Assembly (NCBI GenBank): GCA_964431205.1
Contig: CAYSIX010000252.1
Location: 1-5,618 of the forward strand
Length of the DNA stretch: 5,618 bases
Direction of reading: 5' to 3'
DNA from: CAYSIX01 sp964431205
GTDB taxonomy: Bacteria; Planctomycetota; Phycisphaerae; Phycisphaerales; Phycisphaeraceae
Below are positions 1 to 4,751 of this stretch, in pieces (the first letter of the stretch is position 1; every line of letters begins with the position of its first letter). The notes under the pieces were generated by a model. It did not search any database. It was not told the origin of the DNA and saw only the letters and a list, made by a program, of their open reading frames with translations. The translations under genes and the position numbers were made by a program.

Positions 1-185
1 GCGTCGAGCAGACGGCACATCCCGCGGACGCGCCGCACGCGGTCGGTGAGGCCGGGCGGCATCGGGCCGGTGTCGGCATCCTGGGCGTGGGCGGCGAAGA
101 CCGCGTCCACGGCGGCCGCGTCGGGGTCTGATAATCGCCAGACCTCGAACTCGGCCCGGGTGTCTTTCTCCGTTTCGCTTGACAT
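1..185 (-). CDS. Partial small acidic protein downstream of ECF sigma factor; candidate anti-sigma or companion protein
   Basis: Only the first 61 codons are visible; the gene continues past the left edge. The start is ATG at 185-183, 5 nt after the stop of the sigma-factor gene, so the two are almost certainly co-transcribed and perhaps translationally coupled. A GGAGG lies 15 nt upstream of the ATG, inside the sigma gene, which is farther than ideal. The peptide begins MSSETEKDTRAEFEVW, has an Asp/Ala-rich stretch (residues 20-38) and then an Arg-rich stretch (48-58, LTDRVRRVRGMC). No membrane segment or HxxxCxxC zinc motif of classical anti-sigma factors appears in the visible part. An anti-sigma or regulatory partner is inferred from gene order only. 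I do not recognise a named family with confidence. Confidence 0.62.
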   Translation of the reverse strand, partial: MSSETEKDTRAEFEVWRLSDPDAAAVDAVFAAHAQDADTGPMPPGLTDRVRRVRGMCRLLD

Positions 186-190
186 GGCGG

Positions 191-832
191 TTACTGCGAA
201 CCTCCGTCGTTGGGATCCGCCGGACCGGATCGGTTTCGGGTCTTCCACAGATGGGCGAACGTGCCGACCGCGGCGTGCAATCGGCTCTTGACCGTGCCCA
301 GCGGGATGCTCAACGCTTCGGCGATCTCCTTGTAAGCCATCTGGTTAAAGTACGCCAGCAAAAGGACTTCCCGCAGATGATCCGGCAGCTCGGCCACGAT
401 CCGCCGCACACGCCGTCGCGTCTCCTCGTCCTCGACCACCTCCGTGGGTAGCGGCAGCTCCGCCTCCAGCAGGTCTACAAATCGTCGGCCTTCGCCCTGC
501 GACTCATCGATCAGCGCCGACAGGGGGGCCGTCTTCTGCCTGTTGTTCTTACGTAAGTAGTCCCGCGCCTTGTTCGCGGCAATCGTAAAAAGCCACGGCT
601 TGAATCGCCTCGAGAGGTCGAAGCTCTCGGCCGAGAGGTGAATCTGGAGAAACGTCTCCTGGAACAGGTCCTCGCCCGCCGCCCGGTTGCCCGCGAATCG
701 GACCAGGAAGTGGAACAGCTCCTGGCGGTAGCGGTGGATCAGCGCCTCGAACGCCTCCGTCCGCCCCGATCGGTACAGGCCGAGCAACTGTTCGTCCGAA
801 AGCTCTTCGAGCGGGGGCTGGGGCGTCGGCAT
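191..832 (-). CDS. ECF-type RNA polymerase sigma-70 factor
   Basis: This 213-residue protein has the two-domain layout of extracytoplasmic-function sigma factors, which direct core RNA polymerase to stress or envelope-response promoters. Region 2 spans about residues 24-97, with the core-binding motif DLFQETFLQIH (55-65) and the -10 recognition part RFKPWLFTIAANKARDYLRK (76-95). A linker with an acidic patch (115-137) follows. Region 4 spans about 141-192, with the -35-binding helix-turn-helix MAYKEIAEALSIPLGTVKSR (165-184). Length is slightly above the usual 170-200 because of the linker and a polar C-terminal tail (198-213). The ATG at 832 has no Shine-Dalgarno sequence; a TACAAT box 10 nt upstream suggests a very short or absent leader. 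The gene sits directly upstream of a small acidic protein that may be its partner. The specific ECF group cannot be assigned by eye. Confidence 0.95.
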   Translation of the reverse strand: MPTPQPPLEELSDEQLLGLYRSGRTEAFEALIHRYRQELFHFLVRFAGNRAAGEDLFQETFLQIHLSAESFDLSRRFKPWLFTIAANKARDYLRKNNRQKTAPLSALIDESQGEGRRFVDLLEAELPLPTEVVEDEETRRRVRRIVAELPDHLREVLLLAYFNQMAYKEIAEALSIPLGTVKSRLHAAVGTFAHLWKTRNRSGPADPNDGGSQ

Positions 833-842
833 CGTGAGGGGG

Positions 843-848
843 ATTGTA
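843..848 (-). promoter_or_regulatory. Candidate -10 box (TACAAT) of the ECF sigma gene
   Basis: On the minus strand TACAAT matches the TATAAT consensus at 5 of 6 positions and ends 10 nt before the sigma-factor ATG (832). No good TTGACA-like -35 is found 16-18 nt upstream (the sequence there is GC-only or nearly so). If it is used, transcription would begin about 4-5 nt before the ATG, giving an essentially leaderless mRNA. That would be consistent with the lack of a ribosome binding site. The same TACAATCC string occurs upstream of clpP in this window. Confidence 0.35.
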
Positions 849-883
849 AGCCCCGCCGCGACGGCGTCGCGTTCGACCGTGCC

Positions 884-934
884 GATCGACCCCGAACGGA
901 CCCGCCGGTCACGCCGCCACGGGTCCGGTCGATC
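884..934. repeat. Nested inverted repeat in divergent intergenic region
   Basis: The outer arms are GATCGACC (884-891) and GGTCGATC (927-934). The inner arms are GGACCCG (898-904) and CGGGTCC (920-926), enclosing a 15-nt centre. The right-hand arms abut; the left-hand arms are separated by 6 nt. Together they could form a 15-bp stem with one bulge. The element lies midway between the divergent sigma-factor and vanZ-like genes, upstream of both candidate -10 boxes, where an operator would be expected. It could also fold in RNA or be a chance product of high GC. Confidence 0.45.
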
Positions 935-949
935 CGCCAGCCTCGCCGG

Positions 950-955
950 TAGGAT
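950..955 (+). promoter_or_regulatory. TAGGAT: candidate -10 box or Shine-Dalgarno overlap before the vanZ-like gene
   Basis: TAGGAT matches TATAAT at 4 of 6 positions and lies 6 nt before the ATG at 962. The contained AGGA (951-954) also has a 7-nt spacing to that ATG, which fits a ribosome binding site. The two readings exclude each other for a single transcript. The spacing is the main reason for choosing ATG 962 over the in-frame GTG at 956. No convincing -35 is visible. Confidence 0.3.
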
Positions 956-961
956 GTGCCC

Positions 962-1444
962 ATGCCGCTCCGCTCAGCCACCCCGTGGCGCTTGCAGCAC
1001 CCGCGACCGATCCTGGCGCTGTACTGGTCCGCCATGGCCGTCGGCTCGCACTGGCCGCGACTCGACCTCGTCGACTCCCACGAAACCGACCTGGTCTTCA
1101 GCATGGACCTGGACAAGCTGCTGCACATCGGCGCCTACGCCGGGCTCACGCTGCTGCTCGTGCTGGCCCAACCGACGCGCCTGGCCTCGGCGCGGTGGGC
1201 GGCGCTCGGGCGCGCGGTCGGCATCGCGGTGGTGTACGGCATGATCGACGAGTTCACCCAGCCGTGGTTTGACCGCAGCTTCACGTGGTATGACCTGGCA
1301 TCGTCGGCGGGGGGCATCGCGTTGATGACCGCGATCATCGCCGCGTGGTTCGTGTGGCCCGTCGCGCCGCAGCGCCTCACCGCATCGGACCAACGCGCAC
1401 CCGCCGCGCCGCCGCCCGGCGCCGGCACCGTGGTCGAGGAATGA
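962..1444 (+). CDS. VanZ-like family membrane protein
   Basis: This 160-residue integral membrane protein has about four hydrophobic segments (roughly residues 16-31, 54-70, 83-97 and 113-134). The VanZ-like signature is clear: DKLLHIGAYAGLTLLL (51-66) with D51, H55 and Y59, then YGMIDEFTQPWFDRSFTWYDLASSAGG (92-118) with D96, E97, Q100, R105 and D111. The C-terminal 25 residues are Ala/Pro-rich and probably cytoplasmic. The founding VanZ of enterococci lowers teicoplanin susceptibility by an unclear mechanism; most chromosomal homologues have no known function. Its stop lies 7 nt before the murJ start, so a shared transcript and a role in the cell envelope are likely. ATG 962 is preferred over GTG 956 because AGGA is spaced 7 nt from it. 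Confidence 0.9.
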   Translation: MPLRSATPWRLQHPRPILALYWSAMAVGSHWPRLDLVDSHETDLVFSMDLDKLLHIGAYAGLTLLLVLAQPTRLASARWAALGRAVGIAVVYGMIDEFTQPWFDRSFTWYDLASSAGGIALMTAIIAAWFVWPVAPQRLTASDQRAPAAPPPGAGTVVEE

Positions 1445-1451
1445 GCCGCCC

Positions 1452-3260
1452 ATGACCGCCGGCCCGCCTGACGCCGCGCCGCCCCCTGACGCCGCGCCCC
1501 CGGCCGTCCACGCCGCCGCGCTGCCCGACGCCCCTCCCCACGCCGCCGACACGCCCTCGGCCGACGCCGGCCGCTTCGTCGGCCACGCCGCGCGCGTCGC
1601 CACCCTGACCCTGCTCTCCCGCGTGACCGGCCTGGTCCGCGACGCCCTCGTCTTCGCCATCTTCGGCCTCAGCACCGTCGCCGACGCCTTCCTGATCGGC
1701 TTCCTCGTGCCCAACCTCTTCCGCCGGCTCTTCGGCGAAGGCGCACTGAGCGCCGCGTTCATTCCCAGCTACAGCGATCTGCTGCGGCGCGACCGCGAGC
1801 TGGCGCGGCGGTTCGTCTGGCTCTGCCTGACGCTGCTGGCGGTCGTCACCGTCGGGCTCACGCTCCTGGGCGAAGCGGTGCTCGCCGTGGCCCTGACCCG
1901 GCCGGACCTGAGCGACAAGGTCGCGCTCGCCCTGCGGCTGACCATGCTCATGCTGCCGTACATGCCCATGATCTGCGGCGTGGCGTTGCTCGGCGGCGTG
2001 TTGCAGGTGCACGGGCGGTTCGGCCCGCCCGCCGCCGCGCCGGTGCTGCTGAACCTGACGATGATCGGCTTCGGCGCCTGGGCGGCGTGGGGCGGGGGCG
2101 TGCTGCCCGACGCGGGCCTCGAACCGATCGCCTGGTGGCTCGGCGTCAGCGTCCTGGTCGCCGGCACCGTGCAGTTGCTCTGGCAGCTTGTGGCCATTCG
2201 TCGCCACGCGCGGCCTACAGCTTCCTTTGCCGGCACGCGTCCCGCTCTGCTCGCCATGCTCACCCTGATGGGCCCGATGCTCATCGGCCTGGCCGTGTTT
2301 CAGATCAACACCCTGCTCGACAGCCTCATCGCGTTCGGCCTGTCGATCGGCGACGACCCGATGGCCACGCTGCGCCTGTTCGGCCGCGACCTGGCGTACC
2401 CGATCCAGACCGGGGGCGTCGCCGCGCTGGCCGGCGCACAACGGCTTTATCAGTTCCCCCTCGGCGTCTTCGGCCTGGCGATCGCCACCGCCATCTTCCC
2501 CGCACTCGCCGCGGCCGGCGCCAGCCCCGGTCGCCTCGCCGGCACCGAGGCCGCCGCCCCCGCGTCCCGCAACGCGCCCGACGCCGACCCCTTCGCCGAC
2601 ATCCTCCGTCGCGGCCTGCGCCTGACGCTGTTCATCGGCCTGCCCGCCAGCGTCGGGCTCATCCTGCTGCGCGAGCCGATCGTCCGCGTGATCTTTGAGC
2701 GAGGCCAGTTCACCGCCCTGGACACGCAGCGGACGGCGGCGATCCTCGCCGGCTACGCCGCCGCCGTCTGGGCCTACTCGATGACCCACGTGCTCACGCG
2801 CGCCTGCTACGCCTGCAAGGACGCGCGCACGCCGCTGCGGATCAGCGTCGCCATGGTCGGGGCCAACCTGGCGTTGAACCTCGTGCTGATCTGGCCGCTG
2901 GGCGCGATGGGCCTGGCGTGCGCCAGCGCGATCACCGGCACGGGCCAGGCGATGCTGCTGCGGCGCGCGGTGGCCCGGCACACGGCCGAACCCGTGGATG
3001 CCGCCGTCGTGCGAAGCTGGGCCCGGACGGCGGCGCTCAGCGCGGTGATGGCGGCGGCGCTGTGGCTGTACCTCGGCCGGTACCACGCTTCGCAGGCCTC
3101 ATATCTCGCGGCCGTGATCTGGCTGCTCGGCGGGGTTACGCTGGGCGCGGCGGTGTATCTCGGCGGCGCGTGGCTGCTGGGGGCGGAGGAGATGCGCTGG
3201 CTGCGGCGCGGGCAAGGAGCGTCGCGCTCGGGCGAGCGCGGGGCGTTGCTCCGGCGCTGA
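1452..3260 (+). CDS. murJ: MurJ (MviN) lipid II flippase
   Basis: MurJ moves undecaprenyl-linked peptidoglycan precursor (lipid II) across the inner membrane. This 602-residue protein carries the family core: SRVTGLVRD (56-64), VADAFLIGFLVPNLFRRLFGEG (77-98) and AQRLYQFPLGVFGLAIATAIFP (329-350), then LREPIVRVIFERGQF (406-420) and TRACYACKDARTPLRI (449-464). R57, R63, D78, R91 and R331 line up with E. coli R18, R24, D39, R52 and R270, which are needed for function. About 14 transmembrane helices are expected. It is longer than the roughly 510 residues of E. coli MurJ. The excess comes from a Pro/Ala-rich N-terminal extension (1-42), an insertion between helices around 297-326 and an Ala/Pro-rich loop (354-380). 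GAGGA at 1436-1440 lies 11 nt before the ATG. The last seven residues fall in a duplicated DNA repeat. Confidence 0.96.
   Translation: MTAGPPDAAPPPDAAPPAVHAAALPDAPPHAADTPSADAGRFVGHAARVATLTLLSRVTGLVRDALVFAIFGLSTVADAFLIGFLVPNLFRRLFGEGALSAAFIPSYSDLLRRDRELARRFVWLCLTLLAVVTVGLTLLGEAVLAVALTRPDLSDKVALALRLTMLMLPYMPMICGVALLGGVLQVHGRFGPPAAAPVLLNLTMIGFGAWAAWGGGVLPDAGLEPIAWWLGVSVLVAGTVQLLWQLVAIRRHARPTASFAGTRPALLAMLTLMGPMLIGLAVFQINTLLDSLIAFGLSIGDDPMATLRLFGRDLAYPIQTGGVAALAGAQRLYQFPLGVFGLAIATAIFPALAAAGASPGRLAGTEAAAPASRNAPDADPFADILRRGLRLTLFIGLPASVGLILLREPIVRVIFERGQFTALDTQRTAAILAGYAAAVWAYSMTHVLTRACYACKDARTPLRISVAMVGANLALNLVLIWPLGAMGLACASAITGTGQAMLLRRAVARHTAEPVDAAVVRSWARTAALSAVMAAALWLYLGRYHASQASYLAAVIWLLGGVTLGAAVYLGGAWLLGAEEMRWLRRGQGASRSGERGALLRR
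1467..1498 (+). repeat. Short tandem repeat, 18-nt period, in the murJ 5' end
   Basis: The 14-mer CCTGACGCCGCGCC occurs at 1467-1480 and again at 1485-1498, an 18-nt period. It encodes the repeated PDAAPP-like hexapeptide in the low-complexity N-terminal extension of MurJ (residues 6-17). Being in frame, it can expand or contract without breaking the gene. It lies before the first predicted membrane helix. Confidence 0.7.
3223..3240 (+). repeat. GC-rich hairpin inside the murJ 3' end
   Basis: CGCGCTCG (3223-3230) and CGAGCGCG (3233-3240) are exact reverse complements. They allow a 7-bp stem with a 4-nt loop. The hairpin lies in the last codons of murJ and overlaps the first tandem-repeat copy, so the two structures would compete. 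Confidence 0.5.
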
Positions 3261-3298
3261 ACAGACCGGGCGCGGGGCGTTGCCCCGGCGCTAAACAG
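3233..3298 (+). repeat. Two-copy tandem repeat, 34-nt period, spanning the murJ stop
   Basis: Copy 1 is 3233-3264 and copy 2 is 3267-3298. They are 32 nt each with 3 differences (3235/3269, 3250/3284, 3259/3293); the last 29 nt differ at two positions. Both contain a small hairpin: GGGGC-GTT-GCTCC in copy 1 (3240-3252) and GGGGC-GTT-GCCCC in copy 2 (3274-3286). The C-to-T difference keeps a G-U pair in RNA. Each copy ends in GCTRAACAG. The murJ stop TGA (3258-3260) is inside copy 1, and the equivalent position of copy 2 is TAA. The element may be a local duplication, a dispersed repeat family, or part of the transcript end. Confidence 0.75.
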
Positions 3299-3303
3299 TC
3301 GCG

Positions 3304-3325
3304 GCGGCCCACGGATGCGGGCCGC
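3304..3325. terminator. GC-rich hairpin between convergent genes; possible bidirectional terminator
   Basis: GCGGCCC (3304-3310) pairs perfectly with GGGCCGC (3319-3325) around an 8-nt loop, and the stem can extend by two pairs past a bulge. It lies in the 72-nt gap between the murJ stop and the stop of the minus-strand lipoprotein gene. No U-rich run follows on either strand, so it is not a canonical intrinsic terminator. It could still act as a roadblock or 3'-end stabiliser for either transcript. Confidence 0.4.
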
Positions 3326-3332
3326 GCCGCCG

Positions 3333-3971
3333 TCACCGCGTGATGAGCATCGGCTCCTGCGCCGACAGCTCGACGCCCGTGAGGTGCTCGACGAACGTCA
3401 GCTTGACGGTGAGCTGCTTCACGTTCTCGGGCACGTCCTCGGGCAGGGGCAGCTCGAGGGTGTAGTGCGTGCCGGTGAACCCGCTGCGGTAGGCCTTTTC
3501 GAACTCGGGCGGGTTGAAGGTGCGTTGGGCCAGCACGAATGGCGGTTTCTGGTCGGGGATGACCACGGCCTGAAGGGCCGCGCGCCCGGCGGCGGGCATC
3601 ATCCGTCCGTGCTGATCGAGCGTCTGGACGTACACGCGGATGAGGTCATCGCGGCCGTCGCCGTCGTCGTCCATCGGGCCGGAGTATCGCCCGAACTGGA
3701 CGCGCGAGAGCGTCGGGACTTCGGCGCCGGGCAGCGGCGCGGGCGCGGTTTCGAGCTGCTGGCGCAGCGCGGCTTTCTCGGCCATCAGGTTCTCGATCTG
3801 GGTGTTGAGCTGCTCGAGCTGGCGTTGCAGCTCGAGACGCTCGGCGCGGAGCTGGTCGTTCTCGTTGAGGAAGTTGCGCGGCCCGCAGGCGGCGGCCAGT
3901 GACAGCGCGAGCAGCGTCGGCAGGGCGGGCCAAGCGAGCGCTCGACGACGGCGGGGGCGCGGTCGGGTCAT
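3333..3971 (-). CDS. Putative lipoprotein with coiled coil and DxDxDG calcium-type loop
   Basis: This 212-residue protein has a very basic N-terminus (TRPRPRRRR), a hydrophobic stretch (residues 12-28) and a lipobox-like LAAAC with Cys29, so it is probably exported and lipidated. Residues 34-74 form a heptad-rich coiled coil (for example LRAERLELQRQLEQLNTQIE, 41-60). After a Pro-rich linker (75-87), a domain with beta-strand character fills 88-212. It includes D101-x-D103-x-D105-G106-x-x-D109, the spacing seen in EF-hand and thrombospondin-type calcium loops. I recognise no named family. The ATG overlaps the clpP stop by 4 nt (ATGA), so translation is probably coupled to clpP. The start is supported by that overlap and by the signal sequence beginning right there. 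A periplasmic or outer-membrane scaffold role is a guess. Confidence 0.85.
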   Translation of the reverse strand: MTRPRPRRRRALAWPALPTLLALSLAAACGPRNFLNENDQLRAERLELQRQLEQLNTQIENLMAEKAALRQQLETAPAPLPGAEVPTLSRVQFGRYSGPMDDDGDGRDDLIRVYVQTLDQHGRMMPAAGRAALQAVVIPDQKPPFVLAQRTFNPPEFEKAYRSGFTGTHYTLELPLPEDVPENVKQLTVKLTFVEHLTGVELSAQEPMLITR

Positions 3972-4615
3972 TCGCGGTCCTGGTTCTCGTCATCCGATTC
4001 GTCGTCGCCGGTGTCGCCGACGACGTGGCCCGGGGCGTGGGTCAGGACGGCGTCGGCCAGGCCGTAGTCCACCGTCTCCTGAGCGTCGAGCCACTTGTCG
4101 CGTTCGCAGTCGCGGGCGATCGTCTCGTAGTCCTTGCCCGTGTGCTTCTCCATGATCTTGTACATGCGCTCGCGGGTTCGGAGCATCTCCTTGGCCTGGA
4201 TCGACAGGTCGGTGGCCTGGCCGGTGATCCCCCCGATCAGGGGCTGATGCAGCAGCACGCGGCTGTTGGGCAGCACGTACCGCTTGCCCGCGGTCCCGGC
4301 GGCCAGCAGCCACGCCCCCATCGACGCCGCCACCCCGATGCAGTAGGTCGCCACCGGCGGGCGGATGAACTGCATCGTGTCGTACACCCCCATCCCCGCC
4401 GAGATCGACCCGCCCGGGCTGTTGATGTAAAAGTGAATGTCCTGCTTCGGGTCTTCGTTGGACAGAAACAGCATCTGCGCGATGACCAGGTTTGCCACGT
4501 CGTCGCTCACCGGGCCGCCCAGGAACACCACGCGGTCCTTGAGCAGGCGGGAGTAGATGTCGTACGCCCGCTCGCCCCGGCCGCTCTTTTCAATCACCAT
4601 CGGGATCAGGCTCAT
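3968..4615 (-). CDS. clpP: ATP-dependent Clp protease proteolytic subunit ClpP
   Basis: ClpP forms the tetradecameric serine-protease chamber that degrades substrates unfolded by ClpX or ClpA/C. The 215-residue product has the full catalytic triad: S98 in GVAASMGAWLLAAG, H123 in LLHQPL and D173 in CERDKW. It also has the conserved MSLIPMVIEKSGRGERAYDI start, the FYINSPGGSISAGMGVYDTM segment (62-81) and GQATDLSIQAKEML (132-145). The start is ATG 4615, preceded 8 nt upstream by AAGGAAG (4624-4630). An upstream in-frame GTG at 4690 adds 25 residues with no family similarity and would precede the likely promoter start site. The C-terminus has an unusually acidic tail, GDTGDDESDDENQDRE (200-215), beyond the normal ClpP end. 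The stop overlaps the lipoprotein start. Confidence 0.97.
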   Translation of the reverse strand: MSLIPMVIEKSGRGERAYDIYSRLLKDRVVFLGGPVSDDVANLVIAQMLFLSNEDPKQDIHFYINSPGGSISAGMGVYDTMQFIRPPVATYCIGVAASMGAWLLAAGTAGKRYVLPNSRVLLHQPLIGGITGQATDLSIQAKEMLRTRERMYKIMEKHTGKDYETIARDCERDKWLDAQETVDYGLADAVLTHAPGHVVGDTGDDESDDENQDRE

Positions 4616-4623
4616 GCCGTTCG

Positions 4624-4630
4624 CTTCCTT
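4624..4630 (-). promoter_or_regulatory. Shine-Dalgarno AAGGAAG of clpP
   Basis: AAGGAAG lies 8 nt upstream of ATG 4615 and is the strongest ribosome binding site in the window. It decides the clpP start in favour of MSLIPMVIE over the upstream GTG. Confidence 0.75.
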
Positions 4631-4668
4631 GCCATGTCGTCTGAGGGTCGGTCGGTTCAACGGGGCGG

Positions 4669-4697
4669 ATTGTAGCGAAGCGGCGACCACGGGTCAG
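4669..4697 (-). promoter_or_regulatory. Candidate sigma-70-type promoter of clpP
   Basis: On the minus strand, CTGACC (4697-4692, 4 of 6 matches to TTGACA) is separated by 17 nt from TACAAT (4674-4669, 5 of 6 matches to TATAAT). Transcription would start near G4661, leaving a leader of about 46 nt with the AAGGAAG ribosome binding site. It would let clpP and the following lipoprotein be expressed independently of the upstream isomerase gene. Confidence 0.55.
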
Positions 4698-4708
4698 GCG
4701 GCCCGACG

Positions 4709-4743
4709 CGCGGCGTGGTCCCGCCGCCAAACACGACGCCGCG
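4709..4743 (-). terminator. Inverted repeat after the isomerase gene; possible terminator
   Basis: CGCGGCGT (4709-4716) and ACGCCGCG (4736-4743) are perfect 8-nt complements around a 19-nt loop. The repeat begins 8 nt past the isomerase stop and ends just before the clpP promoter. There is no following U-tract on the minus strand, and the loop is long, so assignment as a terminator is weak. Confidence 0.3.
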
Positions 4744-4751
4744 GGCCCCGC

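Noticed and set aside
956..961. GTG start at 956 for the vanZ-like gene
   Set aside because: It leaves only 1 nt after AGGA, while ATG 962 has 7 nt; the difference is two residues and does not affect the call.
974..1762. Minus-strand open frame opposite the vanZ-like gene and the murJ start
   Set aside because: Low-complexity Arg/Ala/Gly-rich translation covering two recognisable plus-strand genes.
1377..3086. Long minus-strand open frame (569 residues) antisense to murJ
   Set aside because: Its translation is low-complexity Gly/Arg/Asp/Gln-rich with no domain, as expected for the antisense of a GC-rich gene; murJ on the plus strand is unambiguous.
3315..3902. Plus-strand open frame across the lipoprotein gene
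   Set aside because: Composition is that of an antisense shadow; the opposite strand has a signal sequence, coiled coil and an ATGA-coupled start.
3899..4675. Plus-strand open frame (258 residues) opposite clpP
   Set aside because: ClpP on the minus strand has its full catalytic triad and conserved motifs; this frame shows no family signal.
4616..4690. Upstream GTG start extending ClpP by 25 residues
   Set aside because: The added residues have no ClpP similarity, the GTG lies upstream of the likely transcription start, and ATG 4615 has a strong ribosome binding site.
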